Source: JBEKHI01 sp050012355 (GTDB lineage Bacteria > Actinomycetota > Actinomycetes > Streptosporangiales > Streptosporangiaceae). Taken from it: a DNA stretch of 29,596 bases. The stretch is taken from assembly GCA_050012355.1 (NCBI GenBank), contig JBEKHI010000046.1:1-29596 (forward strand). Reading direction: 5' to 3'. Position numbers and translations under genes: made by a program. Numbering within the stretch: position 1 is the first letter of the stretch; every line of letters starts with the position of its first letter. This document shows positions 7,540 to 14,693 of the stretch, piece after piece. The notes under the pieces were generated by a model, which did not search any database, had not been told where the DNA came from, and saw nothing but the letters and a program-made list of their open reading frames with translations.

Positions 7540-7628
7540 CCAGCAAAGCCTGGTTCATCCCGAGGGGATGGTCGCGGTGGCGTGAAAGTGGCGCGGGCTG
7601 CGGGTCGTGGCGTGCCGCTGCCGCGGGC
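7540..7628 (+). repeat. Intergenic repeat, copy A (second copy at 16688-16780)
   Basis: Shares with copy B three exact blocks in the same order: CCAGCAAAGCCTG (7540-7552), a 19-nt block CGGTGGCGTGAAAGTGGCG (7575-7593) and CCGCTGCCGCGG (7615-7626). Two adjacent perfect hairpins sit at its start: AACCAG/CTGGTT (7538-7555) and CATCCC/GGGATG (7556-7570). It resembles a short non-autonomous element or decayed structured RNA; its mobility and function are unknown. Confidence 0.6.
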
Positions 7629-7987
7629 GGCGCTGTCCGGAGGCATCTTCTCCCGGGTTGGTGCACCCCGACTGCCGGGCATATCCGGGCATTACGGACG
7701 GGAAATGTGCGCTAAGCCGGGAGAAGTCAGCTGGCCGCCAGCGGGTCCGGGCCGGCTGCCGCGCCCAGCCAAGGCGGAGGACCTTCCGGTCAGTTCTTGC
7801 TGGCGCTTCGCACCAACCACCATCGGCACCCGTCGCCCAGCCGGCCCTCCCCTGTCCGGCTACGGTCTGGACTCGGGTCGGCGACCCACCAGGTGGAAGA
7901 CGCGGCTCAGCTGACGGTAAGGATCCCGCCGGCTGGCCTCGAGTTCAACCGCCGCCGCCGACTACGTCATGCGTAATTCGCTCCTTA

Positions 7988-8006
7988 CGTGGTAGTTCAT
8001 ACCACG
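7988..8006. promoter_or_regulatory. Small inverted repeat upstream of the DUF1206 gene
   Basis: CGTGGTA (7988-7994) and TACCACG (8000-8006) are perfect 7-bp arms around a 5-nt spacer, 40 bp before the start codon. It could be an operator or an RNA hairpin in the leader. No cognate regulator lies adjacent. Confidence 0.35.
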
Positions 8007-8045
8007 CTTGCCGTTCGGTCAGATCGGCTCTCTCTGGAGGTAGCG

Positions 8046-8888
8046 ATGGTTGCGCGCACACGGTTCCGTGGATCGGCCCGCACTCGGAGAGCGGCGCGCC
8101 GGACGGCGAGCAGCCGGGGCATGGCCTGGCTGGCCCGAGCCGGCCTCGCGGCCCGCGGCGTCCTGTACGTCCTAGTCTCCATCATCGCCATTCAGATCGC
8201 CATCAACGGATCGCATCAGCAGGCCGACCGCGCGGGTGCGGTACGACTGGTGGCGCAGACCCCGTTCGGAACGGTAATTCTGTGGCTCTTGGTGATCGGA
8301 TTCGGCGGCATGACGCTCTGGAAGCTGTCGGACGCCGCCTGGGGCAGCCCCGAGCCGGGCGGTCGCAAGACTAGCAAGAGGCTCACGAACCTCGCCATCG
8401 GCGTGTTCTACGCGGTGCTCACCTACGGGATCCTGAAATACGCGCTCGGCCTCGGCCAGCCAGCGTCGAGCGACAACCAGTCACAGGACCTGACCGCCAC
8501 GACCCTGAGGTATCCCGGTGGCCGGCTGCTCGTCGCGCTCGCGGGCGTCGTCATCGTGGTCGTGGGCGGGTGTCTCATGTACCGCGCGTACCAGCGCACA
8601 TTCCACAAGCAGTTGCGAATGAGCTCGGCCTCGGCGCGGACCCGGAAGATCGTCACGCGCCTGGGCCAGATCGGCGGAATCGCCCGCGGTCTCGTCTACG
8701 TAACCATCGGCATCTTCCTGGTCATCGCGGCCAAGGACGCCAACCCGCGGCAGGCGAAGGGCATTGACTCAGCGCTGCGGGAGCTCGCGCACACGCCATT
8801 CGGCCCGTGGCTGCTCGTCGTTGTCGCGATCGGCCTGATGATGTTTGGCGTCTACTCATGGTGCGAGGCCAGGTGGCGCGCCGTTTGA
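8046..8888 (+). CDS. DUF1206 domain membrane protein
   Basis: 280 residues. After a basic N-terminal tail rich in Arg come three repeats of a two-helix unit, the DUF1206 architecture: LARAGLAARGVLYVLVSIIA, LTNLAIGVFYAVLTYGIL and IGGIARGLVYVTIGIFLVIA, each followed by a second hydrophobic helix. This gives six membrane segments. A Shine-Dalgarno (CTGGAGG, 8034-8040) 5 nt before the ATG fixes the start; the frame is open further upstream without a better start. The family has no established biochemical function. The next gene (ABM monooxygenase) follows 91 bp downstream with its own ribosome site. Confidence 0.88.
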   Translation: MVARTRFRGSARTRRAARRTASSRGMAWLARAGLAARGVLYVLVSIIAIQIAINGSHQQADRAGAVRLVAQTPFGTVILWLLVIGFGGMTLWKLSDAAWGSPEPGGRKTSKRLTNLAIGVFYAVLTYGILKYALGLGQPASSDNQSQDLTATTLRYPGGRLLVALAGVVIVVVGGCLMYRAYQRTFHKQLRMSSASARTRKIVTRLGQIGGIARGLVYVTIGIFLVIAAKDANPRQAKGIDSALRELAHTPFGPWLLVVVAIGLMMFGVYSWCEARWRAV

Positions 8889-8979
8889 GACACTCCAGCA
8901 TCAGGCAGTGTTCCGTAATGAGACAGGCCGCCCGACGGCGGCGGGCGATCATGGCAGCCAGGAGCCGAAGGAGGACTGG

Positions 8980-9309
8980 ATGATCTTCATCACGGCCAAG
9001 TTCCAGGTCCGGCCGGAAGACGTGGACGAGTGGCCGCGGATCGCGGCCGAATTCACCGAGGCGACCAGGAAAGAGCCAGGCTGCCTGTGGTTCGACTGGT
9101 CCCGCAGCCTGGATGACCCGGCCGAGTACGTCCTGGTCGAGGCATTCCGGGACCAGGACGCTGGCGTTGCCCACGTGACGTCGGAGCATTTCAGGAAGGC
9201 GCGGCAGACGCTGCCGCCGCACCTCGTACGCACTCCGCGGATCATCAACGCCACGGTCCCGCAAGACGACTGGTCCCTGCTCGGCGAACTGGCGGTACCC
9301 GAAGAGTAA
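8980..9309 (+). CDS. ABM-domain (antibiotic biosynthesis/quinol monooxygenase-like) protein
   Basis: 109 residues, the size of a single dimeric alpha+beta ABM domain. It opens with MIFITAKFQVRPEDVDEW and continues with EPGCLWFDWSRSLDDPAEYV and VLVEAFRDQDAGVAHVTSEH, the typical order with the conserved histidine at the end of the helix. Relatives include YgiN-type quinol monooxygenases, anthrone oxygenases and LsrG; the substrate here is unknown. AAGGAGGA (8968-8975) lies 4 nt before the ATG, fixing a start well inside the longer open frame. Confidence 0.88.
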   Translation: MIFITAKFQVRPEDVDEWPRIAAEFTEATRKEPGCLWFDWSRSLDDPAEYVLVEAFRDQDAGVAHVTSEHFRKARQTLPPHLVRTPRIINATVPQDDWSLLGELAVPEE

Positions 9310-9350
9310 GAGCCCGGACACATGAGGCGCGGCTAGTCGGCGCCCCGATT

Positions 9351-9850
9351 TGACCGCATATCCACTCGACCTACCTGAGCCTGGTGGGCCTGATCATCGG
9401 TCAGCTGATCATCGCGGCACTGGGAGCACTGACCGTAACGTCCGAGTACGCCATCGGTATGATCCGCGCGTCACTGACCGTGCAGCCTCGCCGGTGCACC
9501 CTGTTCGCCGCCAAGGCGACAGCGTTCACGCTCGTGTCGCTGGCCTCCTGTGCCTGTCCGGGCTGCTGGCTTTCGGGCTAGGCGCCCTGCTGCGCTACAC
9601 GGCGGGCGCCGTCACCGTGGCGATAGTGGTGCTGTTCGTATCGGTGGCGCTGCCCTCTTTCCTGCCGGATTCCTGGGACGCGAGCGTGAGCAAGTGGATC
9701 CCGTTCTACGCGGGCAGCCAGGTGTGGTCCACCGTCAGCGACCCGGGCGCGCACATGTTCTCGCCGTGGACCGGGTTCGCCGTGTTCGCGGGGTACGCGG
9801 CCATCGCCGTGGCCGCCGGGCTGGCCGTGTTCCTGCGGCGCGACGCCTGA
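9351..9850 (+). pseudogene. Decayed ABC-2 type transporter permease
   Basis: Two fragments of one permease lie in different frames. The first (about 9354-9581) reads HSTYLSLVGLIIGQLIIAAL then ALTVTSEYAIGMIRASLTV and AAKATAFTLVSL, and stops at 9579-9581. The second, in another frame to the stop at 9848-9850, reads GLLCLSGLLAFGLGALLRYT and continues to the expected C terminus AVAAGLAVFLRRDA. The segment before TM2 and about 50 residues between the fragments are missing, so there has been both deletion and a frame change. No start codon or partner ATPase is present. The downstream MarR gene may once have regulated this transporter. Confidence 0.75.
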
Positions 9851-9958
9851 CCCGCTAACAAGCCGCATTGATCCGGATGGACACGGCAAGGCTACAACTC
9901 CGCACCACGCCTGGCGTGCCACAATGAGCCCTAGCACCGAAATGTGAGGGGACAGCCT

Positions 9959-10465
9959 GTGGCATCGGCTCCGCTGCCGTTCGACCCTATTGAGGAGGCG
10001 GCCCGGCAGTGGCGGACCCACGGCTGGGACGACGCCGCCGACGGCATGGCCGCGATCACCTCCGTGATGCGCGCTCAGGCGATCATGCTCGCCCGAGCCG
10101 AAGGGATCCTACGACCGCTCGGGCTGAGCTTCGCCCGCTATGAACTACTCACCCTGTTGTCCTTCACCCGGCGCGGCAACCTGTCGATGGCCCGCGCCGG
10201 AACCCTGCTTCAGGTGCACCCCACCAGCATCACCAACTCGGTGAGCAGGCTCGAGAAGGCCGAACTGGTCCGCCGTGACCCGCATCCGAGCGACGGCCGG
10301 GCATTCCTCATCCAGATCACCGAGCAGGGCCGCGCGCTGGGCGCGGAGGCCACCAAGCACCTGAACACGGCCCTGTTCACCCAGCCCGGGCTGCCACCAC
10401 AGCAGCTCAGGACGCTGTTCGACGTGATCCGTGACCTCCGCCACGAGGCGGGCGACTTCACCTGA
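9959..10465 (+). CDS. MarR-family transcriptional regulator
   Basis: 168 residues from a GTG preceded by GAGGGGA (9945-9951, 7-nt spacer). The central winged helix is clear: LGLSFARYELLTLLSF, then NLSMARAGTLLQVHPTSITN (recognition helix) and SRLEKAELVRRDPHPSDGRA (wing with the D-x-R-x motif). N- and C-terminal helices form the dimer interface. The ligand is unknown. The remnant ABC permease immediately upstream on the same strand suggests a lost efflux target. The convergent CitE-like gene probably ends right against its stop codon. Confidence 0.9.
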   Translation: MASAPLPFDPIEEAARQWRTHGWDDAADGMAAITSVMRAQAIMLARAEGILRPLGLSFARYELLTLLSFTRRGNLSMARAGTLLQVHPTSITNSVSRLEKAELVRRDPHPSDGRAFLIQITEQGRALGAEATKHLNTALFTQPGLPPQQLRTLFDVIRDLRHEAGDFT

Positions 10466-11424
10466 CTACTCGGGCAACAGCCGGCCGAGGCCGCGGAAAT
10501 CCTCCGGGAAGACCATAACACCGACTGACCCGCGCGCCCCAGGATCGTGGTGACGTGCCGCATGTGAGCGGCGTCCACCAGCATTCCGTCGACCGAGATC
10601 GCGGCCGTTCCCTGCTGCTCAGCCTCCCGGTAGGCCTTGCTGGCTCGTCGCGCCCACTCGACCTCTTCCTCGGTGGGGGTGAAGCGGGCATTGGCGATCG
10701 GAACCTGGCTGGGGTGAATGCACCACTTGCCGTCGAATCCCAGGACGCTCGCCAGGTCGCAGCCGCGCTCGTACGCAGCCGGATCCTGATAGTCCGGGAA
10801 CGGGTAGTCGATCGCGGCGATCCCGGCCGTCCGCGCCGCGGCGACGACTCGCATCCTCGCGTAGTGCCAGAAATCTCCGGGGTAGTCGATGACCGGGTCA
10901 AATGTGGTGTTGACGCGAGCGCGGAGCGATGCGCTCAGGTCACCGGCGCCCAGGATGACGGCCTCCAGGCGGCTGCTCGCGGTGGCGATCTCGACCGCGT
11001 TCTCTAGCCCTTCGGCTTCCTCGATCAGGACTTCCAGGCCGATGCGCCGGCGCAGGCCCAGCTTGGCCTCGAGCTGATCGAGCAGCACGTCGAACCACCA
11101 CACATCCCGGCCGCGTCGCGCCTTGGGAATGATGATGATGTCCAGGTTCCGCCCGGCGGCGGTGACGATCTCGACGACGTCGTCGTGGCACCAGATAGTG
11201 TCGAGCCCGTTGACCCGGACCGCGCGGATCGTCGGCCCCCAGTCGGCCTCGTTGAGCATCGTGATGACGTTGCGGCGCGCCTGTTCCTTGGCGTTGGGCG
11301 CGCAGGCGTCTTCAAGGTCCATGAAAACCAGGTCGGCACCGAGGTCGACTGCCTTGGCGAGCATCTTGAGGTTGCTCGCGGGGGTGGCGAGCTCCGACCG
11401 GCGGGGCCGGGGAACAGCGTTCAT
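10210..11424 (-). CDS. CitE/HpcH-type CoA-ester lyase, probable frameshift near its 3' end
   Basis: HpcH/HpaI aldolase / citrate lyase beta-like TIM barrel that cleaves a 3-hydroxyacyl-CoA (malyl-, citramalyl- or similar). Conserved parts: ATPASNLKMLAKAVDLGADL, FMDLEDAC (metal-side acidic residues), LEVLIEEAEGLEN with the metal-binding Glu, LGAGDLSASL, and the family hallmark GKWCIHPSQVPIANARFTP near residue 250. Normal homology ends near residue 295 (TTILG). The same frame then runs on for about 110 residues as antisense of the MarR gene, with Cys/Ser/Arg-rich sequence that does not look coding. After a one-base shift at the CGCGCGCCCC tract (10531-10540) the frame would end at 10466, abutting the MarR stop and giving about 320 residues. 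AGGAG (11433-11429) precedes the ATG. Second or third gene of the leftward operon. Confidence 0.8.
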   Translation of the reverse strand: MNAVPRPRRSELATPASNLKMLAKAVDLGADLVFMDLEDACAPNAKEQARRNVITMLNEADWGPTIRAVRVNGLDTIWCHDDVVEIVTAAGRNLDIIIIPKARRGRDVWWFDVLLDQLEAKLGLRRRIGLEVLIEEAEGLENAVEIATASSRLEAVILGAGDLSASLRARVNTTFDPVIDYPGDFWHYARMRVVAAARTAGIAAIDYPFPDYQDPAAYERGCDLASVLGFDGKWCIHPSQVPIANARFTPTEEEVEWARRASKAYREAEQQGTAAISVDGMLVDAAHMRHVTTILGRAGQSVLWSSRRISAASAGCCPSSQVKSPASWRRSRITSNSVLSCCGGSPGWVNRAVFRCLVASAPSARPCSVIWMRNARPSLGCGSRRTSSAFSSLLTELVMLVGCT

Positions 11425-11433
11425 TGACCTCTC

Positions 11434-12630
11434 CTAAATAGTGCCGTTAGCGCGCAGCCGGTCGAGCCGTGCCTCGTCGAACCCGAGTAGCCCCTGGTAG
11501 ATCTCGTCGTTGTCGGCGCCCAGGGCCCGGCCGAGGTACTCGGTTGTCCCCGGCGTGGCGGAGAGCCGGGCCGTCGGTGCCTGCACGCGTACCGGGCCGA
11601 GATCCGAATCGTCGACCTCGGCGAACGTGCCGCGGGCAACCAGATGCGGGTCGTTGAGCAGTCCCTCGGCGTCGTAGACGCGGGCGATGGCGCAGTCGTT
11701 CGCCTGGAAGGTCTCCATCACCTCGGCCAGCGTCCGCTGCGAGATCCAGTCGGCCACGGCTCGGTCGATCGCGTCACCATGGGCCAGCCGCCCGGCGGGA
11801 CTGTAGTAGCCGGGGTCGTCGGCCATGTCCTGGCGGCCGACCACGGCGAACACCCGCTGCGCCATCCGGGGCGAGGCCGACGATATCGCGACCCACTGAC
11901 CGTCCCGGGTCCGGTAGCAGTTGCGGGGCGCGCTCGCGTCGAACCGGCTGCCGTGTCGCTGCGGACTGGCCCCCAGCTGGTCATAGGACAGCGTCGCGGA
12001 CTCGATCAGCCGGGCGAGCGGCTCGATCAGGTTGACGTCGATGACCTGCCCGCTTCCGCCGTGCACGGCACGGTGATACAGCGCCGCGGTCACGGCGTGC
12101 GTCGCCGCGAGCGCGGCCACGCCGTCGGCCAGCATGAATGGCGGCAGCGAGGGCGGGCCATCCGGCTCGCCCACCAGATGCGCGAACCCGCTCATGGCCT
12201 CGGCCAGCGTGCCGTATCCCGGGCGGTCGCTGAACGGCCCGCCCGCTCCATAGCCGGTGACGTGCAGCACGATGAGCCGGGGATGGCGAGCGAGGACGTC
12301 AGCGGGCGAGAGACCCCACCGGGCGAGAGCGCTGGGCCGACTGCCGAGGATGAGGACGTCGGCATGCTCAAGCAGGTCATGGAGTACCTCCTGCCCATCG
12401 GCTTGGCGCAGGTCCAGCGTGACGCACCGCTTGTTGCGACTGACGCTCTTCCACACCAGGCCGATGCCGTCCTTCGAGGCGCCCCACGTGCGCAGTGGAT
12501 CCCCGGCGCCTGGTTGCTCCACCTTGATGACCTCGGCGCCGAGTTCGCCGAGATAGGTGCCCACCATCGGGCCCGCGATGAGCGTGGCGGTGTCGATGAC
12601 CCGCAAACCCGCCAGTGCCCCATCAGACAT
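11434..12630 (-). CDS. CaiB/BaiF (family III) CoA-transferase
   Basis: 398 residues, usual length. The N-terminal Rossmann half contains LRVIDTATLIAGPMVGTYLG, LGAEVIKVEQPGAGDPLR and the NKRCVTLDL block. The aspartate that forms the covalent anhydride is D169 in FMLADGVAAL, followed by the ALYHRAVHGGSGQVIDVNL helix-strand. It should transfer CoA from a donor acyl-CoA to a carboxylic acid, activating the substrate that the CitE-like lyase would then cleave. Its start overlaps the monooxygenase stop by 8 bp and its stop lies 9 bp before the lyase ATG, so the three genes form one operon. The open frame upstream of 12630 is only a shadow of the monooxygenase gene. Confidence 0.92.
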   Translation of the reverse strand: MSDGALAGLRVIDTATLIAGPMVGTYLGELGAEVIKVEQPGAGDPLRTWGASKDGIGLVWKSVSRNKRCVTLDLRQADGQEVLHDLLEHADVLILGSRPSALARWGLSPADVLARHPRLIVLHVTGYGAGGPFSDRPGYGTLAEAMSGFAHLVGEPDGPPSLPPFMLADGVAALAATHAVTAALYHRAVHGGSGQVIDVNLIEPLARLIESATLSYDQLGASPQRHGSRFDASAPRNCYRTRDGQWVAISSASPRMAQRVFAVVGRQDMADDPGYYSPAGRLAHGDAIDRAVADWISQRTLAEVMETFQANDCAIARVYDAEGLLNDPHLVARGTFAEVDDSDLGPVRVQAPTARLSATPGTTEYLGRALGADNDEIYQGLLGFDEARLDRLRANGTI

Positions 12631-13963
12631 ATCTCGCCAGCCCGAGGTGATCCCGCAGCGTGGTCCCGGTGTATTTCTCGCGGAACAGCTCGCGGCGCCG
12701 CAACTCCGGGACGACCATGCGGACCACGTCTTCGAAGGCGCCGGGGAAATGCGTGGCGGCGAGCACGAACCCATCGCACGCGCCGCTGGTGAACCATTCC
12801 TCCATCTGATCGGCGACCTGTTTCGGAGTGCCGACGAAACGCGGCCCCTGCAGCAGGGTCGCCCGGTGAGCGGCCAGGTCCTGGATCCGGACCCGGCCGC
12901 CGATGTGAGCCCGGAGGTTCTCCACCAGGCCACGGATGCCCGTACTCGACTCGACCAGTTCGTCGGTGACCTCGTCGTCGAGACCGTGCGCCGAGAAGTC
13001 GTAGTTCATCAGCTCCGAGAGCAGCGTCAGCGAGGCCATCGGGTCGACCAGGTCGTGCAGGAACATCTGCTCGCGCTCCTGCGCCTGAGCCGCGGACTCA
13101 CCGGTGACGACGTAGGCCATCGGACAGATCTTGACCTTCTCCGGGTCCCGGCCCAGCTCCGCGACGCGCTTCTTCTGATCGGCGTAGTGGGTACGCGCGA
13201 CCTCCAGGCTCGGGTCGCCGGTGAAGATCAGTTCAGCCCAGCGAGCCGCGAAGTCCCGGCCTCGCCCCGACGATCCCGCCTGCATGATCAGCGGCCGGCC
13301 CTGCGGCGTCCTCGGCACGGTGAGCGGGCCACGGACATTGAAATGCTTACTGCGGTAGTTAAGCTCATGCACCTTGGCCGGGTCGGCGAAGACGCCGCTG
13401 GCGGCGTCCAGGACCAGGGCGTCGTCCTCCCAGCTGTCCCACAGGCCGGTGACCGCTTCCATGAAGTCGTCCGCGCGGTCGTAACGTTCCTTGGGCCCGA
13501 GGTGGCTGTCGGCTCCGAAGTTCTGCGCCTCGCTGTTGTTGACCGAGGTCACGACGTTCCAGGCCGCCCGTCCCCCGCTCAGATGGTCGAGGGTCCCGAA
13601 CGTTCGCGCCACGTGATACGGCGGGTAGTAGGTCGTCGAGTACGTGCCCCCCAGGCCGATCCGCGACGTCACCCCGGCCAGGACGCCGAGGACCGCGCCA
13701 AGGTCCAGCTTGATGGGCCGGGCGCCGTACCGGACCGCCTCGGCGACCGAGTCGCCGTAGACGCCGGGCATGGCGAGCCGATCATCGAAGAACATCAGAT
13801 CGAAGCAACCCGCTTCGAGCAGCCGTCCCAGGTCCGCGTAGTAGTCGGCCTGGAGGAACCGCAGGTCAGCGGCGGGATGCCGCCATGACCCGGCGTAGAC
13901 GGAGGTACTGCCGGCCTGCATGAACGCGATAAGCGCCATTTGGTTACCGCTGGTACGAGTCAC
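12623..13963 (-). CDS. NtaA/SnaA/DszA-family FMNH2-dependent monooxygenase
   Basis: 446 residues of the two-component flavin monooxygenase group (nitrilotriacetate, dibenzothiophene sulfone, pristinamycin enzymes). Typical features: DLGRLLEAGCFDLMFFDDRL, the substrate-side block GLGGTYSTTYYPPYHVARTF, LSGGRAAWNVVTSVNNSEAQ, and the PLIMQAGSSGRGRDFAARWA stretch that binds FMN phosphate. It needs reduced FMN from a separate reductase that is not in this window. Start choice: GTG at 13963 fits a leaderless transcript (TATAAA at 13975-13970). ATG at 13981 lies inside the inverted repeat, and ATG at 13939 also has no Shine-Dalgarno. First gene of the operon, divergent from the GntR regulator. Confidence 0.88.
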   Translation of the reverse strand: MTRTSGNQMALIAFMQAGSTSVYAGSWRHPAADLRFLQADYYADLGRLLEAGCFDLMFFDDRLAMPGVYGDSVAEAVRYGARPIKLDLGAVLGVLAGVTSRIGLGGTYSTTYYPPYHVARTFGTLDHLSGGRAAWNVVTSVNNSEAQNFGADSHLGPKERYDRADDFMEAVTGLWDSWEDDALVLDAASGVFADPAKVHELNYRSKHFNVRGPLTVPRTPQGRPLIMQAGSSGRGRDFAARWAELIFTGDPSLEVARTHYADQKKRVAELGRDPEKVKICPMAYVVTGESAAQAQEREQMFLHDLVDPMASLTLLSELMNYDFSAHGLDDEVTDELVESSTGIRGLVENLRAHIGGRVRIQDLAAHRATLLQGPRFVGTPKQVADQMEEWFTSGACDGFVLAATHFPGAFEDVVRMVVPELRRRELFREKYTGTTLRDHLGLARYV

Positions 13964-13969
13964 CGGCTC

Positions 13970-14019
13970 TTTATAACACATCTAATATTTCAGATGTAAG
14001 ATACAGATCGTGCTATGCT
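13970..14019. promoter_or_regulatory. Divergent promoters and inverted-repeat operator of the catabolic operon
   Basis: ACATCT (13978-13983) and AGATGT (13992-13997) form an inverted repeat in an unusually AT-rich patch. Leftward, TATAAA (13975-13970) sits 6 nt before the GTG at 13963. Rightward, TATGCT (14014-14019) with an upstream TG (extended -10) sits 7 nt before the ATG at 14027. Neither start has a Shine-Dalgarno. The repeat lies just upstream of the leftward -10, a classic repressor position, and the GntR protein is the likely ligand. Confidence 0.55.
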
Positions 14020-14026
14020 GCCCGGC

Positions 14027-14668
14027 ATGTCGAGGACGCTGGCCGAGTCGATCGGCGGAACCGTGCGGCAACGCGCCGTACGTGAGCTGCGGGACCGCAT
14101 CCTCACCGGGGCGCTGCCCCCTGGCACCCGCCTCGACCTGGACGAGATCTCCGAGGAGTTCGGCATCAGCCGCACCCCGATCCGGGAGGCGCTACTCGAA
14201 CTGTCCTTCCAGGGCCTGGTCGAGATCATGCCGCGCAGCGGCGTCAAGGTGCTGGGCGTCTCCCCCGCCGCGACGACCGACAACTTCGCGATCTTGGCGA
14301 CGCTCAGCGGCAAGGCCGCCGAGTGGGCGGCGAGCCGCGTCTCAGCGGACGAACTCGCCCAGCTCGAACGGCTGGCCGGCTCGCTGGCCGCGACGGGCAC
14401 CGGGCCGGACGCGGTCGACCTGAACTGGCAGTTCCACCGGGTCATCAACAACGCGGCCCGATCCCCGCACCTTCTGTCGCTCATCCGGCAGGCCGTGCGG
14501 CTGATCCCCTCCAACTTCCTGGAGGTGATGCCGGTCCACGACCACGACGAGCATCACCAGCTGCTGCGCGCGTTGCGGAGCGGCCAGGCCCAGCAGGCGC
14601 GGGAGATCGCCGAGCAGCATGTGCTCGGCGCCGGAAAGTCACTGGCCGACTGGCTGGCCGCTAACTGA
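14027..14668 (+). CDS. GntR-family regulator, FadR/FCD subfamily
   Basis: 213 residues from ATG 14027 (an in-frame ATG at 14015 is 4 codons longer but overlaps the -10 element). The N-terminal winged helix reads AVRELRDRILTGALPPGTRL then ISEEFGISRTPIREALLELS, the GntR signature. Residues about 90-205 form an all-helical FCD ligand domain with the metal-ligand pattern: WQFHRVINNAARSPHL and a late histidine region DHDEHHQLLRAL. FCD proteins usually bind carboxylates. Together with a CoA-transferase and a lyase next door, this suggests an organic acid inducer and repression of the divergent operon. Confidence 0.92.
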   Translation: MSRTLAESIGGTVRQRAVRELRDRILTGALPPGTRLDLDEISEEFGISRTPIREALLELSFQGLVEIMPRSGVKVLGVSPAATTDNFAILATLSGKAAEWAASRVSADELAQLERLAGSLAATGTGPDAVDLNWQFHRVINNAARSPHLLSLIRQAVRLIPSNFLEVMPVHDHDEHHQLLRALRSGQAQQAREIAEQHVLGAGKSLADWLAAN

Positions 14669-14693
14669 CGCGGAACCCGCATAACCGGACGGA

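Larger units (their letters stand above)
7418..8045. other. Non-coding stretch of about 630 bp with internal repeats
   Basis: No reading frame here has convincing coding character. It holds several repeated motifs. A 23-bp direct repeat with one mismatch (GGCACCCG[C/T]CGCCCAGCCGGCCC) lies at 7455-7477 and 7825-7847. GCACCAACC occurs at 7533-7541 and 7810-7818, with its complement at 7656-7664. Part of the stretch is repeated near 16.7 kb. The last 60 bp carry small inverted repeats just before the DUF1206 gene. Confidence 0.6.

Noticed and set aside
7418..8045. Small protein genes in the repeat-bearing gap
   Set aside because: Several open frames exist but all are low-complexity, lack ribosome sites and cross the repeats; they do not resemble known families.
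11644..13888. Two long plus-strand frames opposite the CoA-transferase and monooxygenase genes
   Set aside because: Antisense shadows; the minus-strand proteins have complete, well-ordered family motifs including the catalytic D169 of the CoA-transferase.
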